From: Glebionis coronaria
Lineage: Eukaryota; Streptophyta; Magnoliopsida; Asterales; Asteraceae
Direction: 5' to 3'
Length of the DNA: 64,000 nt
Assembly: GCA_025667525.1 (NCBI GenBank)
Contig: CM046878.1
Location: forward strand, 395,626,974-395,690,973
The notes under the pieces were generated by a model. That model was not told where the DNA came from. It ran no database searches and saw only the letters and a list, made by a program, of their open reading frames with translations. Numbering within the stretch: position 1 is the first letter of the stretch; every line of letters begins with the position of its first letter. This document shows, piece after piece, positions 9,645 through 19,566 of the stretch. Both the position numbers and the translations under genes were made by a program.

Positions 9645-12246
9645 TGTGACAACCCTAGATTTTGGATTTGTCACTTTTGACTGTTTGACTTTGATTATGT
9701 GCTTAGTGTGCGTTTACGTGCATTCTGTTTATATTTGAGCCTTGGATTGGATGTTAGTGATCGTTCGTGTATTGCGTGGTACATTATATAATGCTATGAT
9801 GGGTTTAATTCGTGCTCATTAGTTCACTTGGATGTAACTATGATAGAATGTAGTGCTATTTTAGGATTTTATGTGTATGTATATGTATTATAGTAAATCG
9901 TAATTTTTACTATTTAGAGTTTAGCATTTTGAGGTCTCGGATGAGGTATTTAGTCACAGGAATAATTTACGAGATGGTTTTAATCCATTTAGGACTTAGT
10001 TATAATGTTTATTTCATATTTTAAGAATTTTCGTAAAACTGTATATTTTACGTATCTTATGGTAATAGCGTAAAATTGACTAGTTAAAAGGTTTAGGTTT
10101 AATTAATTAAGGTATTTATTAAAAAACTATAATTATGGAAACAATTATTAAAAAACGAATTTAATAATAAAATATAAAAAAATAAATATTATTTTTGGTA
10201 AAAAATTATATAGGACGGTGGAAAAATAAGAAAAAGGAAAAAATAAAAAAAGGAAAGTATTATTTGTATCCAGCTATTTTTTTTGGTCGACAGTTTCTAC
10301 AAGGTTTTTTTGGGTTTCATAAAAATTTTCTTGATTCAAGGTAAGTGATCAATTTAACTTTAAAATAATTCATGTTTTTATTAATTAATCATGATTTTAA
10401 TGTTAATTAACCATCATTGAGATGATTAGGGTTTTATTAAGTTTCTGGAAAATATAGTAATTAAGACCCATTAATGATTTTAGGGTTCTTGTTTAATAAT
10501 TTAGGAGTAATTAATGATGTTTAGAGGGTTAGTGCATAAAGGCGTAAAACAGTCTGATTTTTAGGGCTGTCTTGTGTCGACTGTTCTGGGCAGTAGGTAG
10601 CACCTTTGGTCGAGTTTCTTTTTTTTTAAAATTAAGTTCAGAGAGTCTACTTTTCAAAAATGTAAGGTTGGTCTAAAATGGAGTTCGGGAAGGTTGTCAA
10701 ACAATTTTTACAAAAACAGTGCGTTGTTCAGGAATAAATTTGGATTTCGGGAATTTGAATCAAAACCTAACCAAACGGGTGAGATAGCCAAAGATTTTTG
10801 ATTTGGAACTCTTTATAATATATATGAAAGTACTGGAGGTTTTCAATAAAAGTTATGGTGTTTAGGTCGGGCTATTGGTGACAAACATTTAGCATGTACA
10901 GAAAATCAATTTTCGTGAAAACGAATTTTGGCGTAGAGACTAAAAGAAAGGGTTAAACGTGTAAGTAGAAAGTAAAATTGGTTTTTGGAGTTCTTAGATC
11001 ATATAACAACATAACTCCCGTAGGTTCGGAGCCAAGTGTGGTGTTAAGTTCATTTCATGTGATCTTTTAGTGACTAGTAAACCGTACCGGGGAAAAACTG
11101 GATTTTTACGTATAGAATAGCATGTAGTGGGAGAACTAGATAGTGGGAATTAGGGGATTAGATTCATCTCCTTGATTGTTACTTAATTTGGGTGTTATTA
11201 ACTGAGCTAAGGGCGTCGTGTATGATTTTATTGGTTTATAGGTGTGCTAGCTTGCTGTGCTATCAGGTGAGTTCATAGTCCCACTTTCACTGAGTTTTTA
11301 AATGTTTTTTCTAGTATGGGATGGAGATGACACTTGTGGTGTTCTTAAAATCTTTTGGTACTATATTTTATAAATGTTTAGACATAGATGTGTTATTATG
11401 TGACATGCGTGCTTATGTGTTCTCATATGTGCTCTGATATGTGTTCTGATATGTGAATCTTGTTTCGGTTGTGATTGGCTTTGGTACATAGATGTATGGG
11501 CGTCTATGGGACCAGTTGTGATATGTGTGGAGTGTGGGGCACGATCATCCTGAGTACTTGTGCATCGTCTCTTCGGGGGCAAGATATCTCGACGGGGATA
11601 TGGTTCATCTTCTACCAGTGGTGTGGGAAAGATCTGGATAGTGTGGTGCATTGTTCTTGTGTGTGTGACGGGATACTTCTTGATTGTTATAGTGTGGTGC
11701 ATTGTTCTTATTGTGTGTTCTTGACTGATATAATTGTGCTTTGTTTGTAGTTGTATGTAACATGATTATCACATTATGGTCCATTGCTTTAAATTGTTTT
11801 CTTCAACTTATTTACAGCGGTTGATAAGGTTTCTTAAGATGTTTTGACAACTTAAACCTATGTTCTCACCATCTTTATGTTGAAATATTTTAGTGTCATT
11901 TTCTGGTGGGATAGTTGAGAAGCATGATGTTAGAAGTGGCTAGAGTCTAGAGGCTGCTAGGATTGCATTAGGAGGAATCCCCCTTCCTCTTAGTATTTAT
12001 TTAATGTTTGGCTAAGTGATACTTTGTAGACACCTATATGTTTGATGTGTGTTATTTAAATGTATTTAGTAAGAGGTAGGACTTTTACCTACTTACCTAG
12101 ACGCCTGCATTGTTTGAGATATTGTCATGACATTGTGTCACCTTTTTATGACATTTCTATTTCATTTAGTTCTCTCTATAGACACGCTATTGTTGTGATG
12201 ATATCCATACGTCGCGTCCCATATTCCGCCATGGTGGGGTGTGACG
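9645..12246 (+). repeat. F 5' LTR
   Basis: It begins TGTGACAACC after the TSD and ends TGTGACG at 12246. The partner ends TGTGACA, so the last base has mutated. It is followed after three bases by the primer-binding site. It lacks a segment of about 60-70 bp present in the partner near 14813-14878. No significant ORF is seen. Confidence 0.9.
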
Positions 12247-14181
12247 GAATGGTATCAGAGACAATGGTTATAGAGAATTAAGTTGCCTAGTCGCGTAGCC
12301 TAGTCTATAGCTTAAGGGTCCCTGCATATAGGCATCATAGGAGTATGTGTGCATTTTATATTAATTGATGTGTTTGGATGTTATTTATTGCGATGTTTTC
12401 ACTAGTACGAATTGAACCATAGTAAGTTCATACTTAGCTACATGTTATTTTCTTTATGATTTTTGACTAGTGCGGGTTGAACCATAGTCGTATACGCTAG
12501 TCATTGTTGGATTTTGTTTAATTATGTTTTCATGTTTTTTTATATATTTTGAATTTTGTCTACGCTGGTTCAGCTGGACTACGAGTTTATGTGTTTCATG
12601 CATTGGCTATGTTATTTTAATACATGGGATTTTGGATCTTATGTTATGTTGTGGATTATGTGCTTATATGAGTTGTAGGATTTATGTGCTTATTTGAGTT
12701 GGTAGACTGATGTGTTATGTGTAGTATTAATTCTTATAAGTGTCATCATAGGAGGGAGTGCATTAGTGAAAGGAGACTCGTATAAGTATGGTGGCCAACA
12801 TAGTTATACAAGTACCACGACATCAATGGATTCCTAAGTATGGTTGCATGAAATAGGGTTAATACATGCTTGTATAGTATATGCTGGATGGATTTGAGTG
12901 TATGTACGCCTATGCCTATATATGTATATATCCCTTCTACTTATCGGTTGTATTCTTAGGATGGTTTGCTAGCTCTTTTCTCTTTGGGATGTTCAACTTC
13001 TGTAGTAGCACATTTATCGAGTGCTCATTTCACATGTTTGTTTATACGGTACTTTTGGTGTAGAGGCTATTGAGAGGGTGTAGATTTCTTTTTGGAATAA
13101 CGATATCTTTTGTTTTGAGTCTTACATGGTAAAAAAAACTTGCAAATAGTAAAATACAAATAGTTGTTGGTTGTCGATAAAATGAGGGTAAAGTGTCGAA
13201 AACGTGTTGAAATAAGGTGGAATATAATTTTTTTTAACATATAATCATGGCTTGTTTATTTTAAAATATTTTGGTTTTGATCACCTACAGTTATTGCTCT
13301 TTAGTTAGAATTTTTTTCTTATTAAACTAAATATGTTAAAATCATGTATTTAATCATATCATGAGTGAGAGTTTTAATTTTCTGGAGTTAAAATAAATTA
13401 GGGCTTGAATTTGGTAATTAATAAGGGGTTTTAGGGTATAAAATCGTTTTTTGGGTATAAATCAGAGTAGGCAGAAACTGTCGCTATGTCATATTCTGTC
13501 GCTAAACTGTCAGAAACTGTCGCTAATGCCTAGGCAGGTTTTAGGTAAAAATCGTTTTGGTCATAACTTGTTCTTTTTTAAAGCGTTTTGGGTGATTCAA
13601 AAGCCTAAAATTATGTACTTGGAACGTACGTTTCATATATTCAGAATGTTTAGCAAATGGAGGTCAGAAGCTAAGTCTAATTAATTGTACAAGTGTCAAA
13701 TTCAAGGTTAATTTTCGGACAACATGGTTTAAACTCGTGTTTTGGGTATTTTGGGGTAATGAACACTTGGAGGGTTAACATGGAGATGAGTTGGGATGGA
13801 ATTTGAGAGTTCTTTAGACCTTAGAATACGTGTTTATATTTGATGAGTTTTGATTTATGGTATTTATGAGTAATACTGAAATCGGGGTGACAGTTTTAAA
13901 CCCGTCGAGTTATGTGATGGCTCCAAACATGGTTTCAAGATAGTTCTTGTTTGATGAGTTACGAGATTCAGTTAGGTTGGTTACATAACTTTATGGTTTT
14001 AATAAGTTTCCTCGCAGACGGTTAAGGCTCATGTGTTGTTGGTTGAGATTATTTAGTATAATCTGAGTTCACGCTTAAACGTGAAGGTTTTATCAGGGAT
14101 ATGTATCCTCGTTTCTTTGCTGAGAATAAGTTTGAGTTTGGGAGTAAATCTCGGGACGAGATTTCTATTAGGAGGGAGTGA
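12247..14181 (+). other. F interior, mostly noncoding
   Basis: The primer-binding site TGGTATCAGAGA is at 12250-12261. From there to about 14040 I see no protein domain. Small ORFs at 12881 and 13451 match nothing I recognise. Only the final about 40 codons are interpretable as pol. The sequence is AT-rich with phrases such as CAGAAACTGTCGCTA repeated twice near 13470-13525. Confidence 0.75.
14062..14181 (+). pseudogene. pol: F: last codons of a chromovirus-type pol
   Basis: In one frame this reads SEFTLKREGFIRDMYPRFF, then an Asn/Lys/Phe-rich tail, and ends in TGA at 14179-14181, immediately before the LTR TG at 14182. It corresponds to the TWERE...YPxLF segment at the end of plant chromovirus pol proteins, with Trp replaced by Leu and Glu by Lys. 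Nothing upstream continues the protein. It shows that F derives from a coding Ty3 element by internal deletion. Confidence 0.65.
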
Positions 14182-16844
14182 TGTGACAACCCTAGAGTTT
14201 GGTTTTGTCACTTTTGACTGTTTGACTTTGATTATGTGCTTAGTGTGCGTTTACTTGCATTTTGTTTATATTTAAGCCTTGGATTGGATGTTAGCCATCG
14301 TTTGTGTATTGCGTGGTACATTATATAATGTTACGACGGGGTTAGTTCGTGCTCATTAGTTCACTTGGATGTAACTATGATAGAATGTGGTGCTATTTTA
14401 GGATTTTATGTGTATGTATATGTATTATAGTAATCGTAAATTTTACGATTTAGGGTTTAGCATTTTGAGGTCTCGAATGAGATATTTTGTCACGGGAATA
14501 ATTTACGAGATGGTTTTAATCCATTTAGGACTTAGTTATAAAGTTTATTTCATATTTTAAGAATTTTCATAAAACTGTATATTTTACGTATTTTACGGCA
14601 ATCGCGTAGAATTGTCTAGTTAAAAGGTTTAGGTGTAATTATTTAATTAAGGTATTAATAAAAAAATATAATTATGGAAACGATTATTAAAAAAAGAATT
14701 TAATAATAAAATATAAAAAATAAATATTATTTTTGGTAAAAAAAATTATATAGGACGGTAGAAAAATAAGAAAAAGGAAAAAATAAAAAAAGGTAAGTAT
14801 TATTTGTATTGGGATATGATTCTCATTATTTTAGTATAAAAAAAAAATCAAAACACATTATTCTCTCCACCTCTATTTTTTGGTCGACGATTTCTACAAG
14901 GTTTTTAGGGTTTCAGAAAAAATTTCTTGATTCAAGGTAAGTGATCAATTTAACTTTAATATAATTAATGTTTTTATTAATTAATCATGATTTTAATGTT
15001 AATTATCCATCATTGAGATGATTAGGGTTTTATTAATTTTCTAGAAAATATAGTAATTAAGATCCATTAATGATTTTAGGGTTCTTGTTTAAGAATTAGG
15101 GGTAATTAATGATGTTTAGAGGGTTAGTGCATAAAGGCGTAAAAACATTTTGATTTTTAGGGCTGTCTTGTGTCGACTGTTCTGGGCAGTAGGTAGCACC
15201 TTTGGTCGAGTTTATTTTTTTTAAATTAAGTTAAGAGAGTCTACTTTTCAAAAATGTAAGGTTGGTCAAAAATGGAGTTCGGGAAGGTCGTCAAACATTT
15301 TTTACAAAAACAGTACGCTGTTCAGGAATAAATTTAGATTTCGGGAATTTGAATTTAAACCTAACCAAACGGGTGAGATAGCCAAAGATTTATGATATGG
15401 GAACTCTTTATAATATATATGAAAGTACTGGAGGTTTTCAATAAAAGTTATGGTGTTTAGGTCGGGCTTTTGGTGACAAACATTTAGCATGTACAGAAAA
15501 TCAGTTTTGGTGAAAACGACTTTTGGCGTAGAGACTAAACGAAAGGGTTAAACGTGTAAGTAGAAAGTAAAATTGGTTTTTGGAGTTCTTAGATCATATA
15601 AAAACATAACTCCAGTAGGTTAGGATCCAAGTGTGGTGTTAAGTTCACTTCATGTGATCGTTTAGTGACTAGTAAATCGTACCAGGGAAAAACTGGATTT
15701 TTACGTATAGAATAGCTTGTAGTGGGAGAACTAGATAGTGGAAATTGGGGGATTAGATTCATCTCCTTTATTGTTACTTAAATTGGGTGTTAAGAACTGA
15801 GCTAAGGGTGTCATGTAAGATTTCATTGGTTTGTAGGAGTGCTAGCTTGCTGTGCTATCAGGTGAGTTAATAGTCCCATTTTCACTGAGTTTTTAAATGT
15901 TTTTTTTCTAGTATGGGATTGAGATGACAATTGTGGTGTTCTTAAAATCTTTTGGTACTATATTTTTTAAAATGTTTGGACATAGATGTGTTATTGTGTG
16001 AAATGCGTGCTTATGTGTTCTCATATGTGCTTTGATATGTGTTCTGATATGTGAATCTTGTTTCGGTTGTGATTTGCTTTGGTACATAGATGTATGGGCG
16101 TCTATGGGACCAGTTGTGATGTGTGTAGAGCGTGGGGCACGATTCGTCCTGAGTACTTGTGCATCGTCTCTTCGGAGGCAAGATATCTCGACGGGGATAT
16201 GGTTCATTTTCCACTAGTGGTGTGGGAAAGATCCAGATAGTGTGGTGCATTGTTCTTATGTGTGTGACGGGATACTTCTTGATTGTTATAGTGTGGTGCA
16301 TTGTTCTTATTGTGTGTTCTTGACAGATATAATTGTTCTTTGTTTGTAGGTGTATGTAACATGATTATCACATTATGGTACATTGCTTTAATTTGTTTTC
16401 TACAACTTATTTACAGCGGTTGACAAGGTTTCTTAAGATGTTTTGATAACTTAAACCTATGTTCTCACCAACTTTATGTTGACAGATTTTAGTGTCATTT
16501 TCAGGTGGGATAGTTGAGAAGCATGATGTTAGAAGTGGCTAGAGTCTTGAGGCTGCTAGGATTGCATTAGGAGGAATCCCTTTCCTCTTAGTCTTTATTT
16601 AATGTTTGGATAAGTGATACTTTGTAGACACCTATATGTTTGATGTGTGTTATTTAAATATCTTTGGTAAGAGGTAGGACTTTTACCTACTTACCTAGAC
16701 GCCTGCATTGTTTGAGATATTGTCATGACACTGTGTCACCTTTTTATGACATTTCTATTTCATTTAGTTCTCTCTATAGACACGCTATTATTGTGATGAT
16801 ATCCATACGTCGCGCCCCATATTCCACCATGGTGGGGTGTGACA
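14182..16844 (+). repeat. F 3' LTR
   Basis: It begins TGTGACAACC at 14182 after the purine run AGGAGGGAG and ends TGTGACA at 16844, next to the right-hand TATTA. It is colinear with the 5' LTR throughout, with scattered substitutions and one extra segment near 14813-14878. Confidence 0.9.
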
Positions 16845-17587
16845 TATTACTAGATTCGTCTTAGACTCGGTGATGAGTGGAAGACCGCTTTCAAGACCCG
16901 TGAAGGGTTGTATGAGTGGTTGGTCATGCCTTTTGGTTTATCAAACGCACCAAGCACATTTATGCGTGTGATGAATCAACTGCTCATGCCTTTTATTGTC
17001 AAGTTTGTGGTTGTTTATTTTGATGACATTCTTATATATAGTGTTTCTCATAATGCGAATGTCCATCATGTGACGCAGATCTTGACCTTGCTTTGGAAGG
17101 AAAATTTTTATGCAGCCACGAAGAAGTGTATGTTCACGGCCCCTAATGTTTTGTTCTTAGGGTATGTTGTTTCTGGTGATGGCATACAGGTGGATGAGTC
17201 TAAGGTAGTAGTTGTTCAGGAGTGGCCAACTCCAACTACCATTACTGAAGTTCGGAGTTTCCATGGTGTTTCTTATTTCTATAGGCTGTTTATCCCTAAT
17301 TTCAGTTCCATTATGGCCCCTTTGATAGACTATATGAAGGGGAAGTCATTTATGTGGACAGAGGAAGCAGAGCTGGCTTTTCAGGTTGTCAAGGAAAAGC
17401 TTACTACAAGGCCAATCCTGGTATTGCCTGGTTTTTCTAAAGTTTTTTAGCTTCATACTGATGCTTATAAGGTTGCAATTGGTGGAGTTCTTAGTCAAGG
17501 TATGCGGCCTGTTGCCTATTTTAGCGAGAAGTTGACAGGGCCGAAGTCCAGGTACTCTACTTATGACTTGGAGTTTTATGCAGTGGT
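16845..17587 (+). pseudogene. pol: X C-terminal RT and start of RNase H, broken
   Basis: This resumes the RT exactly at the TSD: a stop where Gln of the expected HQIR is, then [36 protein letters not shown], the catalytic YFDDILIYS near 17018-17045, [11 protein letters not shown] and VRSFHG. RNase H begins LHTDAYKVAIGGVLSQ after another stop at 17448 and is cut at YDLEFYAVV (17587) by B. The stop at 16851 is CAG to TAG. It is the continuation of the pol at 8621-9644. Confidence 0.9.
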
Positions 17588-18953
17588 TGTATTTTGCTTT
17601 TGCTAGTTAAAAAGTTCGTGTTTCTCTGTGTCTAATCGAATTTATTTCCGATTAAAAGTGCGACTCAGTCGTCTTTGGTGGATAAAAGAAAAGGCGTCGT
17701 TGTCTAAAACTAATTAAAGATAAAAATAAAGCTTTAAAAGGAAATGACAAAGTATAAAAGAAATGAACTAAAAATTAAAACGATTGAAAAATAGTAAAGA
17801 AACGATATTAAAAACAAATATGAAAACGAAACAATTAATAAAAATAAAACTAAAAGAGGAATTTAACTTTCGACTGAAAAATAAAATTAACCTAATGAAA
17901 AAGAAGAAAATAAAACTAAGTGGGTACTTTAAAACTGAACGAGGTAAAAACTAAAGCGGGCACTAAATAAAAGATAAAACTTAAACTTTTGGAAAAATAC
18001 TAATACTAAAAATTGATGAAAAATTCAGCTGAAAATAAGTGACTTTTAGAATTAAAATCGGAACAACTTTCAGATAAAAATAAACGATTACGGAACAATA
18101 CTAATTAATAAACAAGCAGGCAAGCACCCTGCTCAAGCACCTAGGCAAGTAGGACAAAACTTAATATATAGTTCGGAATAACTACTCTGTTTTGGCGGGA
18201 AAATATCCAAGCACACAAGCAGGTAGGAGAATCTAATATATAGTTCGAAATGTTTAATCATAACTAGTTCGGAATGTGCTTGTTTCTAGTTCGGAAAGCA
18301 GGATACAAGGTTTAGTTCGGAATGGAGGTTGATCTAGTTCGGAATGCAACATCTCCTACCTAATTCGGGAAAATGATACCAGACGTAATTCGGGATAACT
18401 GAAACTGCATATAGTTCGGGAAAAATGAAAGCACAAGTAGTTCGAAATAAAGCTATCCTATACCTAACTCGAAATGTTAGGGTTTTAAAACAATCCGAAC
18501 AAAAACAAAAACAAGCAAAATGAAAATTAAGCTAAAACCAAATAAGCGCTTATCTAAAAACTTAACCAAAAAGATTTTAAGAAAAAGCTAATAAGCCAAA
18601 ATTTAAAAACTTTTTAAAACACTAAATAATAAAAATATTTAAAAACAACTTTTTATAAAATAACTTTTAAAAAACACTTAATTAAAATTAAACAAACACA
18701 CAATAAGGTACAAAATCTATAATCCAACACAATAAAAAACATAAAAACATAACAATTAATCAAATAAGCATGACAATAAGATAATAAGCATAAAAATTAA
18801 CAAAAATAAGAAAGGTAGAATGAGAGATTAATTAAAACTTGAGTAAAAATTAAAGATTAAAATTATACTTACTTGAAATTAAAGGCAAGAATTTAAATGA
18901 CAATTAAGTAAATGACAATATGAAATTGCATGTAATTAAATGGAAGAACTATG
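17588..18953 (-). repeat. B 3' LTR, left part
   Basis: Homologous in layout to the A LTR (for example the GTGCGACTCAGTCGTCTTTG block near 17660 against 4860), but well diverged. The left end aligns with the B 5' LTR start: TGTATTTTGCTTTTGCTAG against TGATATTATGATTTTGCTAG. It carries a TTCGGAAT-type array (18171-18476) and AATAAGC repeats (18540-18790). H is inserted at 18953. Confidence 0.8.
18171..18476 (-). repeat. Interspersed TTCGGAAT-type array in the LTR of B
   Basis: About twelve copies of AGTTCGGAAT or near variants (TTCGAAAT, TTCGGGA, CTCGAAAT) are scattered with irregular spacers. Position and core match the TCGGAAT array of A, but the base before the core is T here and A or G there, so each family carries its own version. 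Confidence 0.8.
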
Positions 18954-18983
18954 TGTTGGGAATAAATTATAGCCAATCTACTT

Positions 18984-19095
18984 GAGCGCTGACAAGAGTA
19001 AAACAAGCGTTGACAGGAGCAAAACAAACGCTGACAGCTCAAGCGTTGACAAGATAAAGTCAAGCGTTGATACACTAAAGACAAGCACTGATGGG
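18984..19095 (+). repeat. CGYTGACA unit array in U3 of the H 5' LTR
   Basis: Six units beginning AAGCGTTGACA or a variant follow each other at 21, 21, 15, 21 and 21 bp, all multiples of three. Translated, they give SADK, SVDR, NADS, SVDK, SVDT and STDG. The 3' LTR has the same array at 52945-53056. Elsewhere in H the motif recurs in coding and spacer DNA. Confidence 0.88.
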
Positions 19096-19224
19096 AAGAT
19101 ATACTCTACGCGTTTATTGTATTCTAGATTACTTCTAGTAAAGATAGGAACAACAATGTATTTTATATATTTATCTTTACCTAGAATAGCTGATACGTAG
19201 ATTATTATACAAGGCTTCTTATGT

Positions 19225-19233
19225 CTATAAAAG
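19225..19233 (+). promoter_or_regulatory. TATA box in the H 5' LTR
   Basis: CTATAAAAG, 271 bp into the LTR, matches a plant TATA box and is conserved in the 3' LTR at 53186-53194. The RNA would start about 30 bp downstream, putting the CGYTGACA array in U3. Confidence 0.65.
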
Positions 19234-19469
19234 AAGACCTTTAGGTTAATGTTTCATATGAGTTTTCATTCGTAAACTACTTTTATTGTAAGCAAGTTTG
19301 ATATCATTAATCAAAGTGAAAGTTTGTTTATATCATTGTGTTCTTGTTTAAGTGTTAATTCCACATAACACTTAAATTATTATTAACATACAAAGTTTTC
19401 TCTAAGTGTATTACTTGATCTAATCTCCTATACATAAAGCTAAATCGATCTAAGTTTGGGATCAACAAG

Positions 19470-19481
19470 TGGTATCAGAGC
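19470..19481 (+). other. H primer-binding site
   Basis: TGGTATCAGAGC, the exact complement of the initiator-Met tRNA 3' end as used by most plant Copia elements, two bases after the LTR. Confidence 0.9.
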
Positions 19482-19566
19482 TTGTTGAGGAACTTTTGAT
19501 CTTAAAGAACACAAGAACCCTAAAAATCACCAAAACCCTAATTTTCTCAAAAACCCTAACAACATC

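Larger units (their letters stand above)
9645..16844 (+). mobile_element. Element F: LTR retrotransposon derivative with long LTRs and little coding
   Basis: F starts TGTGACAACC and ends TGTGACA, flanked by the perfect 5-bp TSD TATTA (9640-9644 and 16845-16849). The LTRs are 2602 and 2663 bp and the interior only 1935 bp. The interior has an initiator-Met primer-binding site and the last codons of a chromovirus pol, but no gag, protease, RT or integrase. It fits the large-retrotransposon-derivative (LARD) class: mobilised in trans, with most of pol deleted. A sampled 215-bp stretch of the two LTRs differs by about 6%, the oldest pair in the window. Confidence 0.9.
7354..17587 (+). mobile_element. 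Element X: Ty3 chromovirus-like retrotransposon, split by F and cut by B
   Basis: X runs left to right: end of a 5' LTR, primer-binding site, gag, protease, RT, then F (9645-16844), then the rest of RT and the start of RNase H up to 17587, where B is inserted. Its remaining RNase H, integrase and 3' LTR are expected to the right of the window. The RT text joins cleanly across F once one TATTA copy is removed. About ten in-frame stops and one frameshift show that it is old and inactive. The RT style ([29 protein letters not shown]) is that of plant chromoviruses. I do not assign a clade. Confidence 0.85.
18954..19467 (+). repeat. H 5' LTR
   Basis: 514 bp from TGTTGGG to CAACA. U3 contains six CGYTGACA-type units (18984-19095) inside a 72-codon open frame of SADK/SVDK repeats (18982-19200). 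A TATA box CTATAAAAG lies at 19225-19233. The primer-binding site follows two bases after the LTR. Confidence 0.93.
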
